From: Mucilaginibacter_A sp965201005
GTDB taxonomy: Bacteria > Bacteroidota > Bacteroidia > Sphingobacteriales > Sphingobacteriaceae
DNA length: 64,000 nt
Direction: 5' to 3'
Assembly (NCBI RefSeq): GCF_965201005.1
Contig: NZ_OZ241747.1
Span: 3,162,001 to 3,226,000, forward strand
Positions 35,497 to 44,991 of the stretch are shown here, piece by piece (the stretch's first letter is position 1; every line of letters starts with the position of its first letter). The notes beneath the pieces are model-generated. The model saw nothing but the letters and a program-made list of their open reading frames with translations, did not search any database and was not told the origin of the DNA. Position numbers and translations under genes: made by a program.

Positions 35497-35976
35497 TTAA
35501 TCCTGATTCAAAAACGAACGCAGCATCCAGGTATTTTTTTCCAGATATTGCATAAACCGGTTTACCATGTCATTGGTCCCGTCATCATTGGCATCATCTG
35601 TAACATCTAAAATTTCACGTTCCAATTCAATCAAAATCGCCATATCATCCACCAAAGCTTTCACCATATCGTTGTCGTTCATGCCAATGGTTTGCACTTC
35701 TTTGATGCGGGAAGTTTCAATATAATCATGAAAAGTGCTGAACGGCGGTTTGCCCAAAGTCAATATGCGTTCCGCCAATTCGTCAATTGTAGTCAAGGCA
35801 ACGGTGTAAAGTTCTTCAAATTTTACGTGTAAAGTAAAAAACTGGCGGCCTTTTACGTTCCAGTGGCAACCGCGGATTTTTTGGTAATGGATATGATAAT
35901 TGGCCAGCAGATCATTCAAATGATCTACGACCGGACGGATTTCTTTTTCTTCTAAACTTATTGCTTCTGCTTTCAT
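35497..35976 (-). CDS. dps: Dps-family DNA-protecting ferritin-like protein
   Basis: The 159-residue protein is typical in length. The ferroxidase motif is visible: NYHIHYQKIRGCHWNVKGRQFFTLHVKFEELY around residues 30-60, with the conserved His, His and Asp/Glu positions, followed by IDELAERILTLG. Dps dodecamers store iron, quench peroxide and coat DNA in stationary phase. It stands alone between convergent terminators and the divergent DUF4905-like gene. Confidence 0.93.
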   Translation of the reverse strand: MKAEAISLEEKEIRPVVDHLNDLLANYHIHYQKIRGCHWNVKGRQFFTLHVKFEELYTVALTTIDELAERILTLGKPPFSTFHDYIETSRIKEVQTIGMNDNDMVKALVDDMAILIELEREILDVTDDANDDGTNDMVNRFMQYLEKNTWMLRSFLNQD

Positions 35977-36060
35977 AATTTAATTTTTACCATAAACCCG
36001 CCGCTTTTAAGATTGTTTTTAAGGCAGGGGAAATCAAAATTTATCAGCTATTTTGCGGTT

Positions 36061-36822
36061 ATGCCAATGGATTTTGTACCGGTTGTCAACCATCAGTTTT
36101 CCGGCCTGGTCTGGAAGCTGGAGGTTGATGCAGCGCGGGAACTTATTTTTGTTGAAACCAGGGATCAGGAAAACCAAACGGCCGCATTTTCTTCCTTCAG
36201 CCTAAAAACTGGCGAAAATTATTTTACGGATTTGGTTTTGGAGGAAAAATGGCTGATCGGGATGGAAGGCGCACGCAGCGGAATGCTGTTTTTACATGGT
36301 TATTTTTCGGCACAAAGCCCGGAACATAAAGCGCTGATTGCGTTAGATGCTTTTTCAGGGAAGCAGGTTTGGGCGGATTATAATTTATCGGCAGAAGCAT
36401 TTACCAAAGCCGGTTTGCTGGCTGCCGATCAGCGGTTTCAAACCAAAAAAACGGTTTTGCTGGATTATCAAACCGGCCGGGTTTTGCAAAAACCAGATCA
36501 GTTGCAGAAAGATATCCAGCAAATACAAAATCCGCTAATGCTTCTTTTAGCACCTAAAATTTTGTCTGAAATAATTTTGGGTGAAATTGCAGGGGAAATT
36601 AGCTGTTTAAACCATAACCCGTACTTAATTATATCTTTGCACACGCAAAAAAACGGCGTTTTGCAACAGCTGCTTTTCATCCTGGAAAACGAAGAAATTG
36701 TTTATCAGGATTTATTGAACGGGCAGATACAAAAGTTGCAGCCCGAAGCGTTTATGATAGTCAATAATTATTTGATCTACCTGAAAAACAAAAATATCCT
36801 GAAAGTTTTAACCCTCAATTAG
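36061..36822 (+). CDS. DUF4905-like protein
   Basis: From MPMDFVPVVNHQFSGLVWKL (36061) the protein has 253 residues. I recognise it as resembling the Bacteroidota-only DUF4905 family, which has propeller-like repeats (VWKLEVD, VWADYNLS, LLDYQTGRVLQ). There is no signal peptide and no known catalytic motif. An upstream ATG at 36013 would add 16 residues unlike the family start. It is followed 10 bases later by the LysM gene and then the uridine kinase gene, an apparent three-gene operon. A repeat copy (36538-36549) is inside. Confidence 0.7.
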   Translation: MPMDFVPVVNHQFSGLVWKLEVDAARELIFVETRDQENQTAAFSSFSLKTGENYFTDLVLEEKWLIGMEGARSGMLFLHGYFSAQSPEHKALIALDAFSGKQVWADYNLSAEAFTKAGLLAADQRFQTKKTVLLDYQTGRVLQKPDQLQKDIQQIQNPLMLLLAPKILSEIILGEIAGEISCLNHNPYLIISLHTQKNGVLQQLLFILENEEIVYQDLLNGQIQKLQPEAFMIVNNYLIYLKNKNILKVLTLN

Positions 36823-36832
36823 GAATTAAAAA

Positions 36833-37780
36833 ATGATAAAAATCAAATATCTGTGTGTTGTGCTTGTTTTTACGGTTTCAACATCAGTTTTTGCAAAACC
36901 GCTGGCAGATTCTGTAGGCATAGAAAACCAGAACGGCAAGATGATCATCCTGCACAAACTCGACCCAAAAGACAATTATTACTCGATCGCGAGGCGTTAT
37001 AATGTGCGGCCGAAAGACATTATTGACTTTAACAACAATGCCAAAATGCAAATCGGTGCGATCATAAAAGTGCCGACCGATCGTCCGTTCAACACCAATT
37101 CTTCACCGGTAAAAACAGCATCAACACCAAACCCTTCTCCGCAAAAAACCAGTACAACGGTTGCAGATAATTTGCCAGCAAACAGCACTTCGCCGGAATA
37201 TACACAGTACAAGGTTTCGGCCGGGGAAACGCTTTATGCCATTTCGCGCCGTTTTCAGGTTAAGGTGGATGATATCATCAGCTACAATAATTTAAAAAGC
37301 AGCAACCTTTCTGCCGGACAGATTCTACGCATCAAACGGGAAGAACCCCCGGCACCTGCACCGGTAATTGCGTCGCCCCCGATAGAAAACACTACTGTGG
37401 CACGGGACAATACGTTGCGGAAAGATTCTGTGCGTATGACTAATTCATCTGACAGTTCTAACCGCCGCTTGCCTAATAACCGTTACGGCCTTACCGAAAA
37501 AAACGAAAAAGGGGCTGCTGTTTGGGTTGACGACCCGAATTTAGACCCGAAAAAGAAGTATGTGCTGCACCGCACGGCCCCGATTGGTACAATTATCCGC
37601 ATTACCAACCCAAACACCAATAAAACTACTTTTGCCAAAGTGGTGGGCAGTTTTACCGAGAACGAGACCAACAAAGATGCAATTGTGGTGATGACGAAAG
37701 ACGTAGCGCAATCGTTAGGGGCGATAGACAAACGGTTTTATGTAACAATGAGTTACGGCAGCCCGAACCCAAATGAATAA
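36833..37780 (+). CDS. Exported LysM-domain protein with RlpA-like C-terminal domain
   Basis: The 315-residue protein has a signal peptide (residues 1-22). A first LysM repeat follows (NYYSIARRYNVRPKDIIDFN near 45), then a Pro/Ser/Thr linker and a second LysM (GETLYAISRRFQVKVDDIISY near 128). After another linker comes a C-terminal domain of about 95 residues resembling double-psi barrels (HRTAPIGTIIRITNPNTNKT). LysM binds peptidoglycan, so it probably acts in the periplasm on or near the cell wall. The lytic residues of true RlpA were not identified. It overlaps the kinase gene by eight bases. A repeat copy (37110-37121) encodes part of the linker. Confidence 0.88.
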   Translation: MIKIKYLCVVLVFTVSTSVFAKPLADSVGIENQNGKMIILHKLDPKDNYYSIARRYNVRPKDIIDFNNNAKMQIGAIIKVPTDRPFNTNSSPVKTASTPNPSPQKTSTTVADNLPANSTSPEYTQYKVSAGETLYAISRRFQVKVDDIISYNNLKSSNLSAGQILRIKREEPPAPAPVIASPPIENTTVARDNTLRKDSVRMTNSSDSSNRRLPNNRYGLTEKNEKGAAVWVDDPNLDPKKKYVLHRTAPIGTIIRITNPNTNKTTFAKVVGSFTENETNKDAIVVMTKDVAQSLGAIDKRFYVTMSYGSPNPNE

Positions 37781-38408
37781 ACCTTATGTAATTGGTATTG
37801 CGGGCGGAAGCGGATCTGGCAAAACCTTTTTTTTGAACTGTTTTTTAAAGCATTTTTCTGCGGAGGAGGTCTGTTTGATTTCGCAGGATGATTATTATAT
37901 CCCGGTTGCAGAAGGGATGACGGCCGAAGAAAATAAACTGTACAATTTTGATCTGCCAAAAACCATTGATGCCGAAGCATTTATGGCCGATGCGCAAAAG
38001 CTTTTGAACCATCAAACCGTTTACAAAAAGGAATATACATTTAACAATGCGGCTGCTGTGCCCAAGATGCTGGAGATCAAATCTGCCCCGGTGATTATTA
38101 TCGAAGGTTTGTTTATCTTACATTTTAGGGAGCTGGCCGAAATACTGGACATGAGGATTTTCATCGACAGTGAAGAAGAAATTGCACTGCACCGCCGTTT
38201 AAAACGCGATTTGCTGGAACGCGGATATTCTGAAGAAGATGTGCGCTACAAATGGAGCAACCACGTAATGCCTGCTTACAAGGAATATTTGCTGCCATAT
38301 AAACTGGTTTGCGATAAGGTTGTAGTCAACAATACGCAAATTGCAGAAGACATTGTTAAAGTTACGCAGGAAATTTCTAAAGAAGTCCGGGGCAGGGTTT
38401 TAATTTAG
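37773..38408 (+). CDS. Uridine kinase-family nucleoside kinase
   Basis: The 211-residue cytoplasmic protein has a Walker A motif GIAGGSGSGKTFFL at residues 8-21. SQDDYYIP near 41 and FDLPKTIDAEAF near 66 are typical of uridine kinases, and RRLKRDLLERGYSEEDV near 145 forms the lid. It would phosphorylate uridine or cytidine for pyrimidine salvage; a related small-molecule substrate is possible. It overlaps the LysM gene by eight bases, so coupled translation is likely, although a functional link is not obvious. Confidence 0.9.
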   Translation: MNKPYVIGIAGGSGSGKTFFLNCFLKHFSAEEVCLISQDDYYIPVAEGMTAEENKLYNFDLPKTIDAEAFMADAQKLLNHQTVYKKEYTFNNAAAVPKMLEIKSAPVIIIEGLFILHFRELAEILDMRIFIDSEEEIALHRRLKRDLLERGYSEEDVRYKWSNHVMPAYKEYLLPYKLVCDKVVVNNTQIAEDIVKVTQEISKEVRGRVLI

Positions 38409-38797
38409 ACAGATGCTTCTTTTACCGCTATAAAACCGGCAAACCAGGCTCTCAAAACAAACTTTGCGGATAAATAGCTGCTTCTTCATTACATCAGCAT
38501 AAGCACAAACAGATAAAAATTAGTGTGGCCCGGGCTGCGCTTAATGCTGTTTATGGCAAAACTGCTTTAGGATTTAACCTTTCGTTTTAAAAGCTAAAGG
38601 ATTGGCATATTTTGCACAACCGGCATTTTTTTGGCAAACTGGTTTTACTGGTTTTTTATGGAAAGAACATAAAATATCCTTCAGTTTAATAACAAAATTT
38701 AGGGCATAAAAGAAGCATTTGGATAACTTTGCGGCTTGCTGCTGCGCCATCTTCCGGGATGATTTATGTGTGATCAAATCATCGGTTTTTTGTTTTT
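38409..38797. other. Intergenic region with two dispersed repeats
   Basis: This 389-base spacer has no convincing gene. It carries ATGCTTCTTTTA at 38413-38424 (minus, at the kinase stop codon) and TAAAAGAAGCAT at 38707-38718 (plus, preceded by TTTAGGGCA). The promoter of the downstream TonB receptor must lie here. I saw no cobalamin or other riboswitch consensus. Confidence 0.6.
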
Positions 38798-40858
38798 ATG
38801 ACTAAAAAATACACCTTTCTTCTTGTTGGTTTATTAAGCTTCCGGTTCGTTTCGGCACAAAAAACCGATACTTTAAAAAATCTGCCAGAAGTAACCATCA
38901 AAGCTTATCTCAGTCAGCAGCCTTTGCTAACCGTGCCGGCGGCAGTTGGCACCATAAATTTTCAGCAACTACAAATGCAGCCCGATTTTTCACTCGTTCC
39001 GGCCGTCAATACCATTCCGGGTGTGCGGATGGAAGAGCGTTCGCCGGGCAGTTACCGCCTGTCAATCCGTGGCAGTTTGCTGCGTTCGCCGTTTGGGGTG
39101 AGGAATGTAAAGGTTTATATGGATGAATTTCCGCTCACGGATGCTGGTGGAAACACCTATTTGAACTTGCTGGTCCTGAATTCGATCCAAAACATCAACA
39201 TTTTGCGCGGGCCGGACGGAAGTTTGTACGGTGCCAATTCCAACGGTGTGGTTTTGATTGACCCTTTTGGCAACCGGCAGCAGCAAAGTTCGGCTTCGGT
39301 TGGTTTTGATGCCGGTTCGTACAACAGTTACCACGAAAATATAGCGGTAAAAGAAGTATCGAAAAACAACCAGCTTAATATCAACCAAAGCTGGCAACAG
39401 GCAGACGGTTATCGGCAAAACAGTGCTTTAAAACGAAATTTTGTACAAGCTTCCGACAGCTGGACGTACGCGCCGAACGGACAGTTGAAAGCTTTGTTTT
39501 TTTATTCAGATCTGAAATACCAGACGCCGGGCGGTTTAACGCTGGCGCAATATCTGGCCAACCCAAAATCTGCACGACCGGCAACGGCCACTTTGCCCGG
39601 CGCGGCAGATCAGCAGGCAGCCGTTTATAACAAAACGATTTTTGGCGGGATTTCCAACGAAACCTATTATCTGCCAAACTTAAAACATGTTTTTGCAGTT
39701 TACGGAACGCACACCAACTTTGATAACCCTTTTATCACCAATGAGGAAGTCCGGCTGGAAAACACCATCGGTTTGCGCACTTATTTTGAATTGAGCAGCA
39801 GGGAAAAACAAGCGGATAATTTTAGCTGGAATTTGGATTTAGGCACGGAAATGCAGCAAACCCGGTCCAACATCAACAATTACGACAACAATCGTGGTAA
39901 CCGCGGTAACTTGCAGGCAGCCAGCAATATCCTGACGAAACAATCTTTTTATTTTACACGTTTTGCTGCTACTTTAATCAAAAAAATACACATAGAAACA
40001 GCATTAAGTTTGAACAATTATCAATATGATTTTACGGATGTAAGTTCTGCAGCCGGAAACAATCGCTTTAAACCGGTGCTGATGCCGCGTGTGGCTTTAT
40101 CTTATCAGTTAACCCGGGATTTTGCCTGGCGTGCAACCATTAGTCGCGGTTATTCTACACCGGCCACTGCAGAAGTTCGGCCGAGTAGTAACATCATCAA
40201 CACCAGTTTGCAGGCAGAAAAAGGTTGGAATTACGAAATCGGCCTGCGCAAACAAAGTGCAAATGCCCGTTTTAACCTGGATGCGGCATTATTTTATTAC
40301 CGTTTGAACCAAGCAATTGTGCGAAGATTGAATGATGACGGAACCGAATTTTACCTGAATGCCGGCGGCACCAATCAGGCCGGATTAGAAACTTCGGCCA
40401 GTTTAAAAATCATCCAAAACAATACTACTGGTTTTTTAAGAAGCTTAACTGTTAGCAACAGCCTGACTTTAAGCAAGTTCCGTTTCCGGGATTATTTTAA
40501 TGCCGCTTCAAATTATTCGGGCAATAAACTTACAGGCGTTCCGGCAACGGTTTCTGTAAGCCAGTTAAACGTGACTTTCCCGGCACGCTTGTACTTCTTT
40601 TTGCAGCATAATTATACTTCCAAAATTCCGCTTGATGATGGCAACAGGGCTTTTGCAAAGACTTACAACCTTGTTCAAACCAAAATTGGCTGGAACAAAA
40701 AACTCGGCAGAAAAACTATTTTAAATGTTTTTACCGGAATTGATAACCTGCTGAACCAGCATTACAGTTTAGGAAATGATTTGAACGCGGTTGGCTTGCG
40801 TTACTATAATGCCGCACCGTTGCGTAATTGGTTTGCGGGCGTGCGGGTTCAGTTTTAA
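38798..40858 (+). CDS. TonB-dependent outer-membrane receptor
   Basis: The 686-residue protein has a signal peptide (residues 1-20). A plug domain has NTIPGVRMEERSPGSYRLSIRGS near 68 and INILRGPDGSLYGANSNGVVLI near 128. A 22-strand barrel follows, ending in a C-terminal aromatic residue (VRVQF). No carboxypeptidase-regulatory domain is present, so it is of the siderophore/metal/cofactor type rather than SusC. No SusD gene follows. Substrate is unknown. It is followed by a repeat-built terminator. A TAAAAGAAGTAT copy (39348-39359) is embedded in the gene. Confidence 0.91.
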   Translation: MTKKYTFLLVGLLSFRFVSAQKTDTLKNLPEVTIKAYLSQQPLLTVPAAVGTINFQQLQMQPDFSLVPAVNTIPGVRMEERSPGSYRLSIRGSLLRSPFGVRNVKVYMDEFPLTDAGGNTYLNLLVLNSIQNINILRGPDGSLYGANSNGVVLIDPFGNRQQQSSASVGFDAGSYNSYHENIAVKEVSKNNQLNINQSWQQADGYRQNSALKRNFVQASDSWTYAPNGQLKALFFYSDLKYQTPGGLTLAQYLANPKSARPATATLPGAADQQAAVYNKTIFGGISNETYYLPNLKHVFAVYGTHTNFDNPFITNEEVRLENTIGLRTYFELSSREKQADNFSWNLDLGTEMQQTRSNINNYDNNRGNRGNLQAASNILTKQSFYFTRFAATLIKKIHIETALSLNNYQYDFTDVSSAAGNNRFKPVLMPRVALSYQLTRDFAWRATISRGYSTPATAEVRPSSNIINTSLQAEKGWNYEIGLRKQSANARFNLDAALFYYRLNQAIVRRLNDDGTEFYLNAGGTNQAGLETSASLKIIQNNTTGFLRSLTVSNSLTLSKFRFRDYFNAASNYSGNKLTGVPATVSVSQLNVTFPARLYFFLQHNYTSKIPLDDGNRAFAKTYNLVQTKIGWNKKLGRKTILNVFTGIDNLLNQHYSLGNDLNAVGLRYYNAAPLRNWFAGVRVQF

Positions 40859-40866
40859 ACAAAAAA

Positions 40867-40902
40867 GCGATACTGTTTTTATCGGTATAAAAACAGTATC
40901 GC
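40867..40902. terminator. Repeat-derived bidirectional terminator
   Basis: Sixteen-base perfect arms (40867-40882 and 40887-40902) close a four-base loop. Each arm contains a repeat core (ATACTGTTTTTA at 40870-40881, TAAAAACAGTAT at 40888-40899). It separates the convergent TonB receptor and the lipocalin-like gene. A-rich flanks on both sides suit termination in both directions. Confidence 0.92.
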
Positions 40903-40924
40903 CCTCAAAAAAAAATATTTTAAC

Positions 40925-41416
40925 TTATTGCTTCGCGAAATTATAAACCACGTAACCCGTTTTGCCGCCATAGTTAACAGGCGATTTTAACGTCATGGTG
41001 TTGCCGGTTTGTGCTGTAACCAACAAGCGGTAACCTTCTTCTACATTCTTCGGTTTATCTTTGTCGTACAGCTTTTTAAACTGAAATTCCGGTCCGCTTG
41101 TACCATTTAAAAACGACCAGTAAATATTTTGCGTAGTGCCAACCGGGCAGCCAGAACCAGGATTATTGATCGTAAAAGAACCATTTCCGCTGTTGGTTAG
41201 TTTCCAGATACTGTTTTCAAAGCATGTGTACGGAGCCGTGTTAAAAACTGATTGCACGCTGCCATCAAGCAAACCTTCCAAACTGACTTTTGTAATGCCC
41301 CAGTTACCAGAAATTTTTCCGCGTGAAATGGTTGAACCGCCTTTCATGGACGAACAAGCAGAAAATAATGCTGCGATCATCAGTACAGCTACTGTTTTTA
41401 AGATTGTTTTTTTCAT
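40925..41416 (-). CDS. Lipocalin-like lipoprotein
   Basis: The 163-residue protein has a lipoprotein signal (LFSACSS, Cys near residue 21) and then a small beta-rich domain beginning with SGNWGITKVSLEG. This matches lipocalin-like lipoproteins common in Sphingobacteriaceae. Two cysteines (YTCFENS and GSGCPVG) could form a disulfide. The bound ligand is unknown. Confidence 0.75.
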   Translation of the reverse strand: MKKTILKTVAVLMIAALFSACSSMKGGSTISRGKISGNWGITKVSLEGLLDGSVQSVFNTAPYTCFENSIWKLTNSGNGSFTINNPGSGCPVGTTQNIYWSFLNGTSGPEFQFKKLYDKDKPKNVEEGYRLLVTAQTGNTMTLKSPVNYGGKTGYVVYNFAKQ

Positions 41417-41516
41417 ATTGATTTAAGTTTATTGTTTAAGATGAATTATTTTTTTAGTTCAGAAATTAAACGGACAAACCAATTTTTTGTTGGTAAAAGA
41501 AGCATCCCGCTTTTTC

Positions 41517-42572
41517 TCAAGTTTTGTTCCGCTCGATCCAGGATTGATAAATTTCCTGAAAAACAGTTTCCAATGGTTTGGTAATTTGCCAGTTGGGATA
41601 ATGCGCTTTCATTTTCCGCAAGTCACTGTAATAGCAAATATGATCACCAATGCGGTTGATTTCGCTGTAACTATACTTCATTTCTTTTCCGCTGATGTTG
41701 GAAATCAGGTCAAAAGCTTCCCAAATTGAGCAGGTGTTATCTTTTCCACCGCCCAGATTATAAACTTCTGCCACACGCGGCGCGGCAATAAATTCTTCAA
41801 TAAAACGTGCCACGTCGTAAGAATGGATATTGTCGCGGACTTGTTTCCCTTTGTAACCAAAAACGGTATATGGTTTTTCTTCCAGATTACATTTGATGAG
41901 ATAACTTAAAAAGCCATGCAATTCTACGCCAGTATGGTTTGGCCCGGTGAGGCAACCACCGCGCAAACAAGCAGTTGGCATATTAAAATACCGGCCGTAT
42001 TCTTGCACAGAAATATCCGCAGAAACTTTGGAAGCCCCAAAAAGCGAATGTTTGGTTTGATCGATGCGGAAGTTTTCGGGGATGCCATATTCAAATTTCG
42101 GATCAGCATAATCCCAGCGTTTTTCCAGTTCTTTCATTTCGATTTCGTTTGGCGCATCACCATAAACTTTATTGGTTGACATGTGAACGAACGGAATTTC
42201 GGTACTGTATTGCCGCGTCGCCTGCAGCAGATTAAACGTGCCAACCGCATTCGTATCAAAATCATCAAAAGGAATATCGGCCGCGCGATCATGGCTTGGT
42301 TGCGCCGCTGTATGCACGATGGCGTTTGGTTGGATTTGGGCCACCAGATCGATCACGCCTTTGCGGTCGCGAATATCCAGTTCGTGATGGAAAAAAGATT
42401 TAATGCGGGATTTTAACCGGCTTTCGTTCCAGCGCGTATCACCATTCGCCCCAAAAAAAACCGCACGCTGGTTATTATCGATTCCGTGGATTTCCCAGCC
42501 CAGATCAGCAAAATGAATGCAAACTTCGGAACCGATCAAACCGGATGAGCCGGTTACCAATAATTTTTTCAT
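41517..42572 (-). CDS. NAD-dependent nucleotide-sugar epimerase/dehydratase
   Basis: From MKKLLVTGSSGLIGSEV (42572) the protein has 351 residues. It is an extended short-chain dehydrogenase: the glycine-rich NAD site is at residues 7-13. HTAAQPSHDRAADIPFDDF near 88 and the catalytic YxxxK-type region, here preceded by FVHMSTNKVYG near 125, are visible. The sequence around GIDNNQRAVFFGANGDT resembles the CDP-paratose/CDP-tyvelose 2-epimerase-like branch. An upstream in-frame ATG at 42623 gives an atypical leader and is rejected. It is the last gene of a surface-sugar group transcribed on the minus strand. Confidence 0.88.
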   Translation of the reverse strand: MKKLLVTGSSGLIGSEVCIHFADLGWEIHGIDNNQRAVFFGANGDTRWNESRLKSRIKSFFHHELDIRDRKGVIDLVAQIQPNAIVHTAAQPSHDRAADIPFDDFDTNAVGTFNLLQATRQYSTEIPFVHMSTNKVYGDAPNEIEMKELEKRWDYADPKFEYGIPENFRIDQTKHSLFGASKVSADISVQEYGRYFNMPTACLRGGCLTGPNHTGVELHGFLSYLIKCNLEEKPYTVFGYKGKQVRDNIHSYDVARFIEEFIAAPRVAEVYNLGGGKDNTCSIWEAFDLISNISGKEMKYSYSEINRIGDHICYYSDLRKMKAHYPNWQITKPLETVFQEIYQSWIERNKT

Positions 42573-42634
42573 ATATGAAGTATCATCAGTTTTTATGCAA
42601 TTAAAACTAAAAAGTTTCAGCAAAAACGTTGTAT

Positions 42635-43957
42635 TTACAATCTGCCATCGGTTAAACCGGCAGGCAATACTCCTTTTACATCATAAATTACGGCATTGTT
42701 ACTTTTTAAATTTTTCAAATCCCAATCTTTAAATTCCTGATGTGCAACAGCAAGCACAATGGCATCATAATTATTTTTTAATTGTTCAGGCTGATTAAAA
42801 GTGGCAAAACCATATTCCTGTTGCACTTCTTCCGGATCGGCCCAAGGATCATAAACCGCTAAATCAGTTTCAAACTCTTGGAAAACACGGATAATATCGA
42901 TCACGCGCGTATTGCGTACATCAGGGCAATTTTCCTTAAAAGTGAAACCCAAAATCAGGATTTTAGCACGTTTAACGGCAATATCTTTTTTCACCATCAG
43001 CTTGATCACTTCCGAAGCAATGTACGCGCCCATGCCATCGTTTAAGCGGCGGCCGGCCAATATAATTTCCGGATGATAACCAACTTCCTGCGCTTTTTGT
43101 GCCAGATAATACGGGTCGATACCAGTACAATGGCCGCCGACCAAACCGGGCTTAAATTTCAAAAAATTCCATTTGGTACTGGCCGCTTCCAAAACTTGGC
43201 CGGTATCAATGCCCATCAAATTAAAAATTTTGGCCAGTTCGTTCACAAAAGCAATGTTGATATCGCGCTGCGAATTTTCAATCACTTTTGCCGCTTCCGC
43301 CACTTTAATACTTGGCGCGAGGTGTGTTCCGGCTACAACAATTGATCGATATAACTCATCTACAAAAACCGCAGTTTCAATGGTAGAACCGGAAGTTATT
43401 TTTTTGATGTTGGTTAAAGTATGTTCTTTATCGCCTGGATTAATTCTTTCGGGAGAATATCCTGCAAAAAAATCTTTGTTGAAGATCAAGCCGGAAGTTT
43501 TGGCCAGGATCGGCACACATTCATCTTCGGTAACGCCGGGATAAACAGTGGATTCATAAATCACCAAACCGCCTGGTTTCAACGCCTCACCAACCAGCAC
43601 AGATGCTTCTTTTATCAGCCTTAAATCAGGGCGATTGTGCTTATCTGTCGGCGTAGGCACGGCCACGATAAAAACGTTACAATCTTTTAATTTTTCTGCT
43701 TCTGAAGTGCACAAAAGTTTTCCATGCGGAAGCAAAACTTCCTGTAAATGTGCAGGTTCCACTTCCCGGGTGCGATCAAAACCGGTCAATAAACCATCAA
43801 TTCTTTTGCTGCTGATATCAAACCCGATTACTTCAAATTTTTCCGCAAAAGCAACGGCCAGCGGCAAACCAACGTAACCCAAACCAATTATGGCAATTTT
43901 AATTTGCACAGGTTTTTGATAGATAAAAGAAGTATCGTTTTCGCTTGAACCGGGCAT
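42635..43957 (-). CDS. UDP-N-acetylhexosamine/UDP-sugar 6-dehydrogenase
   Basis: The 440-residue protein has the UDP-glucose/GDP-mannose dehydrogenase layout. The NAD site IIGLGYVGLPLAVAFAEKFEV starts near residue 19. VAVPTPTDKHNRPDL is near 103, YESTVYPGVTEDECVP near 140 and YSPERINPGDKEHTL near 173. The catalytic cysteine is in GGHCTGIDPYYLAQKAQEVG near 277. The C-terminal UDP-binding domain opens with ILGFTFKENCPDVRNTRV. This is the WbpA/TviB/WecC group that makes uronic acids for capsule or O-antigen. It is 62 bases upstream of the epimerase start. Repeats lie inside at 43603-43614 and 43924-43935. Confidence 0.92.
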   Translation of the reverse strand: MPGSSENDTSFIYQKPVQIKIAIIGLGYVGLPLAVAFAEKFEVIGFDISSKRIDGLLTGFDRTREVEPAHLQEVLLPHGKLLCTSEAEKLKDCNVFIVAVPTPTDKHNRPDLRLIKEASVLVGEALKPGGLVIYESTVYPGVTEDECVPILAKTSGLIFNKDFFAGYSPERINPGDKEHTLTNIKKITSGSTIETAVFVDELYRSIVVAGTHLAPSIKVAEAAKVIENSQRDINIAFVNELAKIFNLMGIDTGQVLEAASTKWNFLKFKPGLVGGHCTGIDPYYLAQKAQEVGYHPEIILAGRRLNDGMGAYIASEVIKLMVKKDIAVKRAKILILGFTFKENCPDVRNTRVIDIIRVFQEFETDLAVYDPWADPEEVQQEYGFATFNQPEQLKNNYDAIVLAVAHQEFKDWDLKNLKSNNAVIYDVKGVLPAGLTDGRL

Positions 43958-44037
43958 TTTAGAGTCGGATTTGGCAAATATATTAATTTTAGGTAAGCAA
44001 AAAATTACCTGCTAAAAACAGTATTGGTTTGCAGCCA

Positions 44038-44991
44038 TCAGGAATTATAAATTTGATATACTCCTTTTACGATATTTTTTTCGGCATCGCCCACCAAAAC
44101 CGTTGCTATTTTTTTCTGGATCATCAGGGTTTCGGCTTCACTAATAAACTCATTATCAGCAATAATAATGGGTTTGGGGTTGAAAATATCCTGAATTTTT
44201 ATTTGTGAAGTATCCGGGAACCGAACCAATCCGCGCCGCAAATCGCCATCGGTAACAATTCCTTCCGCATGGTTTTCATCGCCCACAATCACCAAACCCA
44301 AACGCCCTGCCGACATGGTCAAAATTAGGTCGGTAAAAGAAGCATCAGGTTTGATAAAAGGCAGATTGTCTGTCCGCATCAAATCTTTTACGCGCGTGAT
44401 CAACTTCCGGCCCAAACTTCCGCCGGGATGAAAGCGGGCAAAATCCTCCTGTAAAAAATTCCGGGCTTCCATCAAAGCAATGGCCAGCGCATCGCCCAAA
44501 ACCAGCATCGCCGTGGTAGAAGAAGTTGGTGCCAGTTGCAGCGGACAAGCTTCCTGCGTAATCATCAGTTTTAAACAACAATCCGCGTTTTTGGCCAATG
44601 TTGATGCGGGGTTTCCGGTGATGGCAATCAACTTATTTTGATGCCATTTTAAAAACGGGACCAGTTTCAGCACTTCATCGGTTTCTCCGGAGAAAGAAAT
44701 TAAAATCAATACATCCGAATGGCTGATGATGCCCAGATCGCCATGGAAAGCTTCGCTTGGGTGCAAAAAATAAGCAGGCGTACCGGTACTATTTAAGGTG
44801 GCCACAATTTTTTTGCCGATCAAACCGGATTTGCCGATCCCGGAAACGATTATTTTGCCTGCGGAATTTAAAATGAGTTCTGTTGCGTAGTCAAATTGTT
44901 CATCCAGCTGATGGGCAACCTGTTGCAACGATTCTATTTCGACCTGAAAAACCCTACGGGCAATGCTCAACCGGCTATTTTCCATGCGCAA
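44038..44991 (-). CDS. KpsF/GutQ-family arabinose-5-phosphate isomerase
   Basis: The 317-residue protein has an N-terminal SIS sugar-isomerase domain (IIVSGIGKSGLIGKKIVATLNSTGTP near 48; ISFSGETDEVLKL near 98) and two CBS domains from about 205. This enzyme interconverts ribulose-5-P and arabinose-5-P, the first step to Kdo. Its start overlaps the end of kdsA by 11-17 bases (two possible ATGs, 44991 and 44985), and kdsA makes the next intermediate from arabinose-5-P. A repeat (44334-44345) is inside. Confidence 0.93.
   Translation of the reverse strand: MRMENSRLSIARRVFQVEIESLQQVAHQLDEQFDYATELILNSAGKIIVSGIGKSGLIGKKIVATLNSTGTPAYFLHPSEAFHGDLGIISHSDVLILISFSGETDEVLKLVPFLKWHQNKLIAITGNPASTLAKNADCCLKLMITQEACPLQLAPTSSTTAMLVLGDALAIALMEARNFLQEDFARFHPGGSLGRKLITRVKDLMRTDNLPFIKPDASFTDLILTMSAGRLGLVIVGDENHAEGIVTDGDLRRGLVRFPDTSQIKIQDIFNPKPIIIADNEFISEAETLMIQKKIATVLVGDAEKNIVKGVYQIYNS

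Noticed and set aside
38574..38777. 67-residue minus-strand frame between the kinase and TonB receptor genes
   Set aside because: No family match; it crosses a dispersed repeat and probably the receptor promoter.
38409..38797. Cobalamin riboswitch upstream of the TonB receptor
   Set aside because: No B12-box-like sequence was seen in the spacer.
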